DNA from: Lewinellaceae bacterium
GTDB lineage: Bacteria; Bacteroidota; Bacteroidia; Chitinophagales; Saprospiraceae
NCBI GenBank assembly: GCA_020636255.1
Contig: JACJYE010000001.1
Location: forward strand, 62,001 to 126,000
DNA: 64,000 nt
Direction of reading: 5' to 3'
Within the stretch, counting starts at the first letter, position 1, and every line of letters begins with the position of its first letter. Under the pieces are notes generated by a model, which had not been told where the DNA came from, ran no database searches, and saw only the letters and a program-made list of their open reading frames with translations. Below are positions 15,521-25,346 of this stretch, in pieces. The position numbers were made by a program, and so were the translations under genes.

Positions 15521-17062
15521 ATGGCACAGCAAAGCGACCTGTTTAAAAACCTGGTAGCCCACTGCAAAGAATACGGCTTCATCTTCCAGTCCAGTGAAGT
15601 ATACGACGGCCTGAGCGCCGTATACGACTACGGCCCCTATGGCGTGGAGCTGAAAAACAATATCAAGGATTACTGGTGGCGCAGCATGGTGCAGCTCCAC
15701 GAGAACATCGTAGGCATCGACGCCGCCATCTTCATGCACCCCAAGACATGGAAAGCTTCCGGCCACGTTGACGCCTTCAACGACCCGCTCATCGACAACA
15801 AGGACAGCAAAAAACGCTACCGCGCCGATACGCTGATCGAAGAGCAGATGGACAAGATCGAGGGCAAGATCGAAAAAGAGATCGAGAAGGCCCGCAAACG
15901 CTTTGGCGAAAACTTCGACGAGGCCATGTTCCGCACCACCAACCAGCGGGTCGTGGAGTATACGGAGCAGTTCAATACCATCAGGAACCGCCTGGCCACG
16001 GCCATGACCAATGGCGACCTGCCGGAACTCAAGCAGATCATCGAAGACCTGGAGATCGCCGACCCGGAAAGCGGTTCCCGCAACTGGACAGAGGTGAGGC
16101 AGTTCAACCTCATGTTCTCTACCCAGCTCGGCAATATCGCCGGCGAGGAAGGTAAGCTCTACCTGCGGCCGGAAACGGCACAGGGCATTTTTGTCAACTT
16201 CCTCAACGTGCAGAAGACCACCCGGCAAAAGATCCCCTTCGGCATCGCCCAGATCGGCAAGGCCTTCCGCAACGAGATCGTCGCACGGCAATTCATTTTC
16301 CGCATGCGCGAATTCGAACAGATGGAAATGCAGTTCTTCATCCGCCCGGGTGAGCAGAAAAAGTGGTACGAATACTGGAAACAGGCCCGCATGAAATGGC
16401 ACCTCGCCCTGGGTACTTCCGATACCAAGCTGCGCTTCCACGACCACGACAACCTGGCCCACTACGCCGATGCCGCCGTCGATATCCAGTTCGACTTCCC
16501 CTTCGGCTTCAAAGAACTGGAGGGCATCCACAGCCGTACCGACTTCGACCTGGGCAACCACCAGGAACTGTCGGGCAAAAAGATACAGTATTTCGACCCC
16601 GAACTGCAGGAAAGCTACGTGCCTTTCGTCGTGGAAACGTCTATCGGCGTCGACCGCATGTTCCTGGCAATGATGAGCAATGCCCTGGTGGAGGAAGAAG
16701 TGCCCGGCGGAGAAGGCGCCCGCGCCGTACTGAAGCTGCACCCCGCCCTGGCGCCTGTCAAGTGCGCGATCCTGCCTCTGAAGCGCAATGAAGAACGCAT
16801 CGTCAACATGGCGCAGGGCATCTTCAATAATCTCAAATTGTCCTTCAACGTGCAATACGACGACACCGGCAGCATCGGCAAGCTCTACCGCCGGCAGGAT
16901 GCTATCGGCACGCCCTTCTGCGTAACCGTCGATTTTGAATCCCTGGATGATCAAACCGTTACCCTTCGCGACCGCGACACTTTACAGCAGGTTCGCGTCC
17001 ATGTCGATCAACTGGAAGGCATCATCCGCGAACGGGTGGATATGAAGCAACTGCTCGGCTAG
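15521..17062 (+). CDS. glyS: Glycyl-tRNA synthetase, homodimeric type
   Basis: 513 residues, the usual length of the alpha2 class II enzyme that charges tRNA-Gly. N-terminal LFKNLVAHCKEYGFIFQSSE and YGPYGVELKNNI are hallmarks. Class II motif 2 is RNEIVARQFIFRMREFEQME and motif 3 lies in ETSIGVDRMFLA. The C-terminal anticodon-binding domain begins near APVKCAILPLK. ATG 15521 is chosen because it starts the conserved MAQQSDLFKNL; the open frame upstream has no family match. Essential cytoplasmic gene, single transcript. Confidence 0.96.
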   Translation: MAQQSDLFKNLVAHCKEYGFIFQSSEVYDGLSAVYDYGPYGVELKNNIKDYWWRSMVQLHENIVGIDAAIFMHPKTWKASGHVDAFNDPLIDNKDSKKRYRADTLIEEQMDKIEGKIEKEIEKARKRFGENFDEAMFRTTNQRVVEYTEQFNTIRNRLATAMTNGDLPELKQIIEDLEIADPESGSRNWTEVRQFNLMFSTQLGNIAGEEGKLYLRPETAQGIFVNFLNVQKTTRQKIPFGIAQIGKAFRNEIVARQFIFRMREFEQMEMQFFIRPGEQKKWYEYWKQARMKWHLALGTSDTKLRFHDHDNLAHYADAAVDIQFDFPFGFKELEGIHSRTDFDLGNHQELSGKKIQYFDPELQESYVPFVVETSIGVDRMFLAMMSNALVEEEVPGGEGARAVLKLHPALAPVKCAILPLKRNEERIVNMAQGIFNNLKLSFNVQYDDTGSIGKLYRRQDAIGTPFCVTVDFESLDDQTVTLRDRDTLQQVRVHVDQLEGIIRERVDMKQLLG

Positions 17063-17442
17063 TAGCGCCCTTGGCGGGAACCCTCATACCCTCCGTGCGG
17101 CTCTGTGCCCCGGATCTGGGCTTGGCGGACTGTCCCCATGGTTGCATGGCTGGGAATCTCTTGGTTAAAAAGCCAGGAGACAATGAGGCCGTGAAACCGT
17201 TCTGACAAGGCATTATCGTTACAATACTCGTAAGGCTGCCTGCTTGAGCGGCAGGGTGTGCTTTTCCCCTTTCCCCATTTTTCCAAATCAGCTGTTGTTT
17301 TTTTTCTAATTTTGAAACACAAAACGCGAGGGCTGGCCTGAAAGCCTGACGCTGGCCTGTTCCCACATCTTCCCTTCCGACACCAAATGCTTAATGGCCA
17401 ATCGTATTGAATCTTTATTTGACAGCATAGAAAACACACCCT
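17063..17442. other. 380-base gap with a possible mobile-element scrap and an adhesin promoter box
   Basis: On the minus strand around 17120-17270 a short frame reads YCNDNALSERFHGLI, which resembles the DNA-xx-E-S/R-F signature of IS3-type transposases but has no supporting flanks; a chance match is likely. TAATTTTG at 17307-17314 fits the -7 consensus for the large adhesin gene, though no well-placed -33 element is seen. Nothing else definite was found. Confidence 0.3.
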
Positions 17443-20400
17443 ATGAGACGACTTTTTACCCTGTTGCTGATGTTGGAATGTGTGTGGGGAGGTGCTCAGA
17501 TCCCCTGCAACGGGCAATTCCTGACGGTGGGCAGCGCAACCAACCAGGGCGCCTGCATACAACTGACGCCTAATGCGACTACACAGCAGGGCTGCGCCTG
17601 GCTGAATACGCCCGTCGACTTTTCTCAGCCTTTTACACATACTATGGTGGCCAATTTCGGCAACCTGGACGCCAACGGAGCCGACGGTATCTGCCTGGTT
17701 TACCAGTCCAGCGGGCCTGGCACCTGCGGCGGCACCGGCCAGGGGATCGGCGCTCAGGGCATCCCCAATTCCTTTATCGTAGAGTTCGATACCTGGGACA
17801 ACGGGCCGCCACAGGGAGATATCCCCCAAGACCACTGCGCAGTTGATGTTAACGGCAATATGGCTTCTCCCATCAATGGGCCGGTAGCCATGCCCAACAT
17901 CGAAGACGGCGCCAACCATACGATCACTTTTTCCTGGAACCCCGCAGGCAACAGCTATTCGGTGACCTTCGACGGCTCGCCGGTACTTGCGGGCACCTAT
18001 GATATCATCAACCTGTGCTTCGGCGGCAGCAACCTCGCCTACTGGGGCTATACCTCCTCGACCGGCGCTGCGACGAATACCCAGACCATCTGCCCGACGC
18101 TGCCCCCGCAGATCGTCGTCGACGCAGGCATAACTATGGATATCCCATGCGTAGGTACACAGGTCATGCTCGACGGCACAGGCTCTGACTCCGGGCCGGA
18201 TTTTATCTATAGCTGGTCTGCTCTTGGCGGGCATATCGTTTCCGGGGGCAGCACCCTGACGCCTATTGTCGACCAGCCAGGCACCTATATCCTTACCCTG
18301 ACAAACATCGCCAGCGGATGCCAGGAGATGGACCAGGTGACGGTCACCCTCACGCCCCTTCAGGCCGTTATCGCTCCGCCACCTTTCATCACCTGCAACC
18401 AGCCTACCTTCTTCCTGAACGGCAATGGCTCTTCCTCCGGCCCTTTTATTTCATACCAATGGACGACGCTCGACGGGATGATCATTTCCGGGGCCAACAG
18501 CACGATGGTGGAGATCGGCTCGGAAGGCACCTATACCCTCACCGTGACGTATAACAACGGAGGCAATATCTGCACCGAACAGGCTACCGTCGAGGTAATG
18601 CCTAACCCCAATATCCCTGTGGCCAACGCTCTGGATGGAATGGTCAACTGTTACTTCCCCATCACACAGCTCAGCGGGGTGGGTTCTTCCACAGGCGCTT
18701 CGTATGCATACCAGTGGACGACCCCGAACGGCACCGTCCTGTTTGGCGGCACGACCCTTTTCCCCTCTGTAGGCGCGCCGGGCATCTATACGCTGACGGT
18801 CACCAACATCAATACCGGCTGTACCGATGAGGCCATCGCCATCGTGGACGGCGATGTCGAACAGCCCGATGCCTTTGCAGAAGTTGACGGTATGCTCGGC
18901 TGCCAGACGCCACAGCTAACCATCGACGCTTTTAACTCCTCACAGGGCCCCGAGTTTTCCTACGCCTGGTCTACTTCCAATGGTAATATCATTTCCGGTG
19001 AAGCCAGCCTCGGCCCGGTGGTCGACGCTCCCGGCACCTATATCCTGACGGTGACCAACCTCGTCAACGGCTGCACCGCATCTGCCAGCGTGGCCGTCGA
19101 CGCAGGCGCCGCTTCACTGGCCGTTGACGCCCAGACGCCGGGCTCACTGAGCTGCAATACGACTCAGGTTATCCTGGACGGGACGGGATCCGGCCAGGGG
19201 CCTTACTACGAATACCTCTGGACAACGGCCAACGGTAATATCGTGTCCGGTGGGACTACCCTCACGCCAACTGTCGATGCTCCCGGCACCTACACCCTGA
19301 CGGTAACCAACCTGGAAGACGGTTGCACGGGTATGGCTTCCGTCATGGTAGCCCAGAATATCGCTGCGCCGGCGGTGGAAGCCGGCAACGCGCAGGTGCT
19401 TTCCTGCGGCGACGCTTCGCTGACGCTCGACGGCAACGGTACGGCCCAGGGCGCCGGCTTCACCTACCAATGGTCGAGCGCCAACGGCAATATCGTATCC
19501 GGCGGCGCCGGGCTCAGCCCGCTGGTCAATGCCGCCGGCACGTATTTCCTGCAAGTCACCAACGCGTTCAACGGCTGTACCGCTATTGATTCGGTGGTGG
19601 TCAGCAGCGATGCCAACGCGCCGGCATTGGCCCTGCTCGTCGGCGACACGCTCGACTGCGCTACAGGGCAGGTGTCGATCAGCGCAGCGGGTTCTTCTAC
19701 CGGCGCCAATTACGATTACGAGTGGATGACGCCCAACGGCAACTTCGTTTCCACCCTGGATTCCCTGCTGGTGTCCGTTGATGCACCCGGCCAGTACAGC
19801 CTGTCGATCACCGACCTGAGCAACAACTGCGTATCGACGTCTACCGTTACCGTCGCACAGAATATCACGGCGCCTATAGCGGTAGTAGCCCCGGCCGATA
19901 CGCTGGATTGCGCCACCGTTTCGCTGGTGCTGGACGGTACAGCTTCTTCTCAGGGGCCACAGTATACCTATCAGTGGTCCACAACCGGCGGCAATATCCT
20001 CTCCGGCGGGCAAAGCCTCAGCCCGCAGGCCGACGCGCCGGGCCTGTACCAGCTACAGGCCACCAACCTCCAGAACAGCTGTACCAGCACCGCAACGGTT
20101 ATCGTGTACCAGGACACCCTGGCGCCGCTGGTACAGATCGAAACACCGGAGGCCCTGAACTGCATCGTCCAGCAAACAGTGCTCGATGCCAGCGGCTCCA
20201 GCCACGGCGCTCCATTCCTGTTTACCTGGATGGCTGACGTGCCGGGCTTCCAGCCCCCTGCCGACACGCTGGCCCCGATAATAGATGCGCCGGGAATTTA
20301 TACCCTGCAGGTTTTCAATACCCAAAATTTCTGCAGCGCCGAAGCTTCTGTCCTGACCACGCAGGATACGATAGCTCCCGTTGCAGAAGCCGGCCCCGGG

Positions 20401-23400
20401 CAGGTGCTGAACTGTTATAACCCCAGCCTGCAGCTCGACGGCCAGCTGTCGAGCCAGGGCCCAGGGTTGATGTATGAATGGACGGGAGATAGCGGGCAGG
20501 CCATTACGGGCGCCGACGGCCTCACGCCGGGCATCAGCCAGCCAGGCGCCTATCAGTTGAGCGTGGTAAATACCGTCAACGGCTGCGAAGCGGCCGATGT
20601 GGTGGCTGTCATTTCCGATTTTGCAGCGCCCACCGTTTCCATAGCCACCCCCGATACCCTCACCTGTGCAAATGCTGCAGTGACAACCGACGGCTCCGCA
20701 TCGAGCCAGGGCCCTAATTTCGAATACCTCTGGACAACCCAGGGCGGCAGTATCCTTTCGGGGGCGCTCACGCCCCAGGCCGTGGCCTCTCAGGCAGGCG
20801 TTTACCTGCTCCAGGTGCTCAATACCGATAACGGTTGCAGCGTTACCGACAGCGTACAGGTGATCCAGGACGTCTATGTGCCGGTAGCGCAGATCGAATC
20901 GCCTCTGCCCATTACCTGCAACCAACTGACGGTTGGCCTCGACGGCAGCGGTTCGAGCCAGGGCGCAGCATATTCGGTATCATGGTCTACCCCCGATGGC
21001 CATATTCTGTCTGGCGCAGCTTCGCTGACGCCCCAGGTAGATGCGCCGGGCACCTACCTGCTTCAGGTCACCAGCCTGGCCAACAACTGCGAGGTGATGG
21101 CCAGCGTGCAGGTGCTCATCGATACTGTAGCGCCGGTTGCCGCCGCCGGCCCCTCGCTTACGCTCAATTGCCTTGCTCCTTCGCTGGCGCTCGACGGCAG
21201 CGGCTCCGCACAGGACGGGCCGTATACCTACCTGTGGGCGACGGCGGATGGCAACATATTATCAGGCGCCAGTGGCCTGGCGCCCCAGATAGATGCGCCG
21301 GGAACCTATAGCTTGTTGGTTACCAATACCGATAACGGCTGTGCTCAGGCTTCCAGCGTAGCCGTCAATGAAGATTTCGTAGCCCCGGCTATCGCCATCT
21401 CCATGCCGGAGGTGCTGAATTGCGTTCGCGAAAGCACCCTGCTCGATGCCTCCGATTCCGATTCCGGCCCGACGCTCGTTTTCCATTGGGCCACACAAAA
21501 TGGGCTGATACTGAGCGGCGCCGATACGCAGGTATCTTCAGTGGGCGCACCGGGTTTTTACACCTTCTCAGCTTACAACCAGGGCAACGGTTGCTCAGAC
21601 TCCCTGGAGGTTGAAGTATTGCAGGATATCATCCCACCGGTGGCCGCTATTGCCGTGCCGGAACGCCTGACCTGCGCTGTGCAAAGCCTGCAATTGGATG
21701 CTGAGGGGTCGAGTGCCGGCCCCATTTTCCAATACCTATGGGCCACACCTGACGGCTCCATCGTGAGCGGCGGCAACGGCCCGACGCCGGCTATCGATGC
21801 CCCCGGCCTGTATAGCCTGGCCATTACCAATCAGGACAACGGTTGTCAGGATTCTGCCGCCGTTACGGTAACACAGGATGTTACTGCACCGGTAGTCGCC
21901 ATCGGCACTCCGGAGATGCTAACCTGTGCCGTAACGGAAGTGGCCCTCGATGCGGCGGGTTCCAGCACTGGGCCCCTGTTCACTTACCTGTGGTCTACCT
22001 CCGATGGGGACATACTCAGCGGTGCTAATGGCCTGCTGGCTATGGCCGGGGCGCCCGGCACATATACCCTCACCGTCCTTAACCAGGACAACGGCTGCTC
22101 CGATTCGCTGGCCGTAACGGCCCTGCAGGACACCGTGTCGCCCATTGCAGTGATCGCCGCTCCTGATTTGCTGACCTGCGCTACACAGGAGCTGAACCTC
22201 GACGCCACGGCCTCGAGCAGTGGGGCCGGTTACCTATATCAGTGGCAGACCAACGATGGCATACTGGCCAGTGGGGCCAGTGGGTTGTCACCGACGGTGG
22301 CCGCGCCAGGATCCTATAACCTCTCGGTACTCGATGAAAGCAATGGCTGCTCTGCCACGGCCGATATAACCGTACAGCAGGATATCGCCCCCCCCATTGC
22401 CCTCATCGCAATACCGGATACCCTCGACTGTGTTGCAGGGTCTGTCGTGATCGACGGAAGCAGTTCCAGTACAGGATCTACGATACAATACGGATGGCAG
22501 AGCCCCGACGGGCACATAACCATCGGCGCCGGCACGCCACAGCCCACGGCCGATGCCCCCGGCCAATACATTCTGGTTGTGCTGAACACGGCCAATGGCT
22601 GCGCCGATACGGCCACGGCTACAGTAATACAAGATATCAATACGCCTGTTGCCGTGATCGAGCCACCGGCACTGCTGACCTGTGCGATACAACAAACGGC
22701 ATTGGATGGAACAGCTTCGAGCAGTGGCCTCACCTACCTGTACCAGTGGGCCTCACAAGGCGGCCATATCCTCAGCGGCGCCAATACGCCGGCGCCCATC
22801 ATCGATGCTCCCGGCCAGTACACGCTTGTCGTCACCAACACCGCCAACGGGTGTACGGCCGCAGCATCTGTAACGGCTTTGCAGGACATACAGCCACCGC
22901 TGGCGGAAGCCGGCCAGAACTTCGTGCTACCCTGTTTTGAGAACCAACGGCAGCTCAACGGAAGCGGCTCCTCGGTGGGGCCGGAATTCTCCTACCAATG
23001 GGCGACGACAGGCGGCAGCCTGGCGAGCGGCATCACGACGCTTTCTCCTTCTATAGAAGCACCGGGGGTATATACCCTGATCGTTACCAACAACGCCAAT
23101 GGTTGCCAGGCCAATGATGCGGTGGAAGTGATACAGGACCTGCCTGCGGCAGTGGCCAATACCATCCAGCCGCTATGTTACGGCGACCCTGGCGCTATAT
23201 TGGTCGAGTCGGTAAACGGCGGCCTGCCGCCCTATCTGTTCTCTGTCGATGGCGGTGATAACTTCCAGCAGGGGCCGGTATTCCAGCAGCTCGGCGCCGG
23301 GCTGTACGAAGTCGTAGTGCAGGACATCAACGGCTGCGAATTCCGCCTGCCGCAGGAGGTCGTACAACCCGATTCGCTGGTCGTGCTGGCGGCGGAAGCC

Positions 23401-23922
23401 GAAGCTACAGTGCTGCTGGGCGATTCCTACCAGATCAACGTGCTGGCCAATATCGCGGACAGCGAGATCGCTTCCATCACCTGGGGCAACCGGCCGGACC
23501 TGAGCTGCGACGATTGCCTGGCGCCCATCGCCACCCCCGGAGAAAGCACCGATTACCGGGTGCGGGTACGCAGCATCAATGGCTGCCAGGATGTGGCCTG
23601 GGTAAGGATATATGTAGACAAAAGGCCGGATATTTTTATCCCCAATGCGTTTTCTCCCAATGGAGACGGCGCCAATGACGTATTCCTGATCTTTGCACGC
23701 GCGGGCAGCGTAGAGAAGGTCAGGTCTTTCTACATCTTCAACCGCTGGGGCGAGCAGGTATTCGAAGTATTCAACTTTCCGCCCAACGACCCTCACTATG
23801 GCTGGGACGGCAATTTCAGGGGAGAGCTGATGAACCCTGCGGTGTTCGGTTATTTTGCTGAAATAGAGTTCATCGACGGCCGTGTAGAGTTGTTCAAAGG
23901 CGATGTACAGCTGGTTCGATAA
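17443..23922 (+). CDS. Giant secreted lectin/PKD-like repeat adhesin with T9SS type B sorting domain
   Basis: 2159 residues. Signal peptide at 1-19 (MRRLFTLLLMLECVWGGAQ). Residues about 25-220 are an L-type (legume-like) lectin domain (ADGICLVYQ, FIVEFDTWDNG, GGSNLAYWGYTSSTGA). Residues 226-1905 are twenty Ig/PKD-like repeats averaging exactly 84 residues, each with one Cys near its start (xLxC) and one near its end (NGC), consistent with a disulfide in every unit. Residues about 1906-1985 resemble an SprB repeat (LCYGDPGAILVESVNGGLPP). The C-terminal 100 (FIPNAFSPNGDGANDVF..FNRWGEQVFE) is the gliding-motility-associated type B sorting signal. It should be exported by the type IX system and displayed on the surface; binding sugars through the lectin end is inference. 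Confidence 0.92.
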   Translation: MRRLFTLLLMLECVWGGAQIPCNGQFLTVGSATNQGACIQLTPNATTQQGCAWLNTPVDFSQPFTHTMVANFGNLDANGADGICLVYQSSGPGTCGGTGQGIGAQGIPNSFIVEFDTWDNGPPQGDIPQDHCAVDVNGNMASPINGPVAMPNIEDGANHTITFSWNPAGNSYSVTFDGSPVLAGTYDIINLCFGGSNLAYWGYTSSTGAATNTQTICPTLPPQIVVDAGITMDIPCVGTQVMLDGTGSDSGPDFIYSWSALGGHIVSGGSTLTPIVDQPGTYILTLTNIASGCQEMDQVTVTLTPLQAVIAPPPFITCNQPTFFLNGNGSSSGPFISYQWTTLDGMIISGANSTMVEIGSEGTYTLTVTYNNGGNICTEQATVEVMPNPNIPVANALDGMVNCYFPITQLSGVGSSTGASYAYQWTTPNGTVLFGGTTLFPSVGAPGIYTLTVTNINTGCTDEAIAIVDGDVEQPDAFAEVDGMLGCQTPQLTIDAFNSSQGPEFSYAWSTSNGNIISGEASLGPVVDAPGTYILTVTNLVNGCTASASVAVDAGAASLAVDAQTPGSLSCNTTQVILDGTGSGQGPYYEYLWTTANGNIVSGGTTLTPTVDAPGTYTLTVTNLEDGCTGMASVMVAQNIAAPAVEAGNAQVLSCGDASLTLDGNGTAQGAGFTYQWSSANGNIVSGGAGLSPLVNAAGTYFLQVTNAFNGCTAIDSVVVSSDANAPALALLVGDTLDCATGQVSISAAGSSTGANYDYEWMTPNGNFVSTLDSLLVSVDAPGQYSLSITDLSNNCVSTSTVTVAQNITAPIAVVAPADTLDCATVSLVLDGTASSQGPQYTYQWSTTGGNILSGGQSLSPQADAPGLYQLQATNLQNSCTSTATVIVYQDTLAPLVQIETPEALNCIVQQTVLDASGSSHGAPFLFTWMADVPGFQPPADTLAPIIDAPGIYTLQVFNTQNFCSAEASVLTTQDTIAPVAEAGPGQVLNCYNPSLQLDGQLSSQGPGLMYEWTGDSGQAITGADGLTPGISQPGAYQLSVVNTVNGCEAADVVAVISDFAAPTVSIATPDTLTCANAAVTTDGSASSQGPNFEYLWTTQGGSILSGALTPQAVASQAGVYLLQVLNTDNGCSVTDSVQVIQDVYVPVAQIESPLPITCNQLTVGLDGSGSSQGAAYSVSWSTPDGHILSGAASLTPQVDAPGTYLLQVTSLANNCEVMASVQVLIDTVAPVAAAGPSLTLNCLAPSLALDGSGSAQDGPYTYLWATADGNILSGASGLAPQIDAPGTYSLLVTNTDNGCAQASSVAVNEDFVAPAIAISMPEVLNCVRESTLLDASDSDSGPTLVFHWATQNGLILSGADTQVSSVGAPGFYTFSAYNQGNGCSDSLEVEVLQDIIPPVAAIAVPERLTCAVQSLQLDAEGSSAGPIFQYLWATPDGSIVSGGNGPTPAIDAPGLYSLAITNQDNGCQDSAAVTVTQDVTAPVVAIGTPEMLTCAVTEVALDAAGSSTGPLFTYLWSTSDGDILSGANGLLAMAGAPGTYTLTVLNQDNGCSDSLAVTALQDTVSPIAVIAAPDLLTCATQELNLDATASSSGAGYLYQWQTNDGILASGASGLSPTVAAPGSYNLSVLDESNGCSATADITVQQDIAPPIALIAIPDTLDCVAGSVVIDGSSSSTGSTIQYGWQSPDGHITIGAGTPQPTADAPGQYILVVLNTANGCADTATATVIQDINTPVAVIEPPALLTCAIQQTALDGTASSSGLTYLYQWASQGGHILSGANTPAPIIDAPGQYTLVVTNTANGCTAAASVTALQDIQPPLAEAGQNFVLPCFENQRQLNGSGSSVGPEFSYQWATTGGSLASGITTLSPSIEAPGVYTLIVTNNANGCQANDAVEVIQDLPAAVANTIQPLCYGDPGAILVESVNGGLPPYLFSVDGGDNFQQGPVFQQLGAGLYEVVVQDINGCEFRLPQEVVQPDSLVVLAAEAEATVLLGDSYQINVLANIADSEIASITWGNRPDLSCDDCLAPIATPGESTDYRVRVRSINGCQDVAWVRIYVDKRPDIFIPNAFSPNGDGANDVFLIFARAGSVEKVRSFYIFNRWGEQVFEVFNFPPNDPHYGWDGNFRGELMNPAVFGYFAEIEFIDGRVELFKGDVQLVR
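18118..23157 (+). repeat. Tandem repeat array, 20 units of about 252 bp
   Basis: This is the coding region for residues 226-1905, and 5040 bp equals 20 x 252. The first three units are the most diverged. Units 5-20 share YxWxTxxGxIxSG, DAPGxYxLxVTNxxNGC and a VxxDxxAP linker. Repeated DNA of this size is prone to recombination and assembly collapse. Confidence 0.9.
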
Positions 23923-23991
23923 TCCGGCCGAAGAGGAAACCCCGGAGCATCGGGCTCCGTATAAGCAGAAATAAAGCAAAAGTGCACATCA

Positions 23992-24819
23992 ATGTACTAC
24001 GAGAAAACCTGCATAGCGACCCTGGCCCTATGGGTGCTGTTGTGGCCCGGCAGGCCAGCGACTGCACAATCGGGGCTTGCTTTTGCACCGGAAGAAGTGG
24101 CATTCGCCCCTGTTTTGCCGGCTGACGCTGCTCCCGCGGCCAGGCTGCAAACTGTTAGCTCCGCTACCGGAAGCCCGACAGGCAAGGAAGAAAAATATGC
24201 CGCCGTTTGGGGTACCATACAAACGGACGGCAATGAAAGCTCCATAGAGGCCTTTTACCTCGACGTCTACAAGCTGTTGCCCGACGGGCGCCGCGAACTC
24301 GCCCGTACCGGCAGGCAGGCAGGCAATACTTTCCGCGTTTATCTGGAGCGTTCTTTTGCCCATCTGATCCGCATTGAGGTGTGGGAACACGAAGCGGCGG
24401 AACTGGAGGTGCCTCTGTCGCAACTGAGTGGTTCGGAAAGCCCGCTGCAACTGGCCGTGGCTGTAAAAAAACTAACTGCAATGGCGCCTGTTATGCCTCC
24501 TGTACTTCCAGATGTTACCCCGGCCAGCCTGCCCGTGCTGCAACAGGAACCGGCGCTACCTTCTCCCGGGTTGCCGGCGCCGATAGCCGTTGAGCCGGAA
24601 GCGGTATCCAAAACAAGAATAACGCCTGATCCGTGGCAACATGCTTTTCACCTTGCGGAAAGCGCCAGCCTCTATTACGAGATGAGCGCCGCGAGCAAAG
24701 CCGTGGCCCAGCTGAGCGCAGGCGCGGAGGTAGAAGTGCTGGAACGCACTACGCCGGAGTGGTGGCTGGTGAGCTACCGCAACAAGGTGGGGTGGATAGA
24801 AGTACATGCACTGGAATAA
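23992..24819 (+). CDS. Exported protein with C-terminal bacterial SH3-like domain
   Basis: 275 residues. A signal peptide (CIATLALWVLLWPGRPATAQ) is followed by a beta-rich central part (residues 65-155) and a proline-rich linker (MPPVLPDVTPASLPVL, PSPGLPAPIAVEP). The C-terminal 65 residues look like an SH3_3-type domain (SASLYYEMSAASKAVAQLSAGAEVEVLE...WWLVSYRNKVGWIEVHAL). Such domains bind peptidoglycan or other surface ligands. It lies 69 bases after the giant adhesin on the same strand and may be its partner in the envelope, but no experimental link is known to me. The gap contains a small CGGAGC/GCTCCG hairpin at 23943-23959. Confidence 0.75.
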   Translation: MYYEKTCIATLALWVLLWPGRPATAQSGLAFAPEEVAFAPVLPADAAPAARLQTVSSATGSPTGKEEKYAAVWGTIQTDGNESSIEAFYLDVYKLLPDGRRELARTGRQAGNTFRVYLERSFAHLIRIEVWEHEAAELEVPLSQLSGSESPLQLAVAVKKLTAMAPVMPPVLPDVTPASLPVLQQEPALPSPGLPAPIAVEPEAVSKTRITPDPWQHAFHLAESASLYYEMSAASKAVAQLSAGAEVEVLERTTPEWWLVSYRNKVGWIEVHALE

Positions 24820-24875
24820 GGAATGCCTAACTTCATTTTCTTTATCTTAGGCCCCATCTATAAACCGCAACGGCT

Positions 24876-25172
24876 ATGACATTAGCAGAGATCACTGAGC
24901 TGTTTGCCAAAACGGCAGAACGCGCCCCTTCGTTGGGCAAGTCCATCAAATTCGTCTTCGACGAAGGTATTGTGCACATCGACCTCACCGGAGCACATAC
25001 TGTTGTGAGTAATGAAGACAAGGCAGCTGATTGTACCATTACCACCACCCTCGACACCCTCAACCGCATCCGCAAGGGAGAGGCTAATGCCATGATGGCC
25101 ATTGCTTCAGGTAAGGTGAAGATAAAAGGTGATGTGGGCCTGGCCCTGCAAATACCGTCCCTGATCGCATGA
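24876..25172 (+). CDS. SCP2-like sterol/lipid-binding protein
   Basis: 98 residues, close to a minimal SCP2 domain. SIKFVFDEGIVHIDLTG, then ADCTITTTLDTLNRIRKGEANAMMAI and SGKVKIKGDVGLALQIP are the SCP2 signature. The fold forms a hydrophobic pocket for fatty acyl or sterol-like ligands; in bacteria the ligand is usually unknown. No signal peptide is present, so it is cytoplasmic. The ATG lies about 25 bases after a TATCTTAG box (24851-24858), a weak -7 match. The four-copy hairpin array begins 52 bases after its stop. Confidence 0.85.
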   Translation: MTLAEITELFAKTAERAPSLGKSIKFVFDEGIVHIDLTGAHTVVSNEDKAADCTITTTLDTLNRIRKGEANAMMAIASGKVKIKGDVGLALQIPSLIA

Positions 25173-25223
25173 TCCCCGTACCTCCGGATTTTTAGTCGGA
25201 GGAGTTCCTTGGGCCTGGTTATT

Positions 25224-25343
25224 CTACTCCAAGCAGAAGCTTGGAGCTACGGGCTACTCCAGGCAGAAGCTTGGAGCTACGGGCTACTCCAAGCAGAAGC
25301 TTGGAGCTACGGGCTACTCCAAGCAGAAGCTTGGAGCTACGGG
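25224..25343. repeat. Four tandem 30-bp hairpin units
   Basis: Units start at 25224, 25254, 25284 and 25314. Each contains CTCCAAGC-AGAA-GCTTGGAG, an 8-bp stem with a 4-base loop, plus a constant CTACGGG arm. Unit 2 has one A-to-G change that still pairs as G-T. The array ends 3 bases before the stop codon of the convergent lipoprotein gene and probably forms tandem stem-loops at the 3' ends of both transcripts. Confidence 0.9.
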
Positions 25344-25346
25344 GTG

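Noticed and set aside
15356..16954. 532-codon minus-strand open frame opposite glyS
   Set aside because: Shadow of the well-supported glycyl-tRNA synthetase; no recognisable motif.
17059..18234. 391-codon minus-strand open frame running from the glyS 3' flank into the adhesin
   Set aside because: Mostly antisense to the lectin domain; only the short DNALSERF segment outside it drew attention and is reported separately at low weight.
25224..25343. CRISPR array
   Set aside because: Units are directly adjacent with no variable spacers and there are no cas genes nearby.
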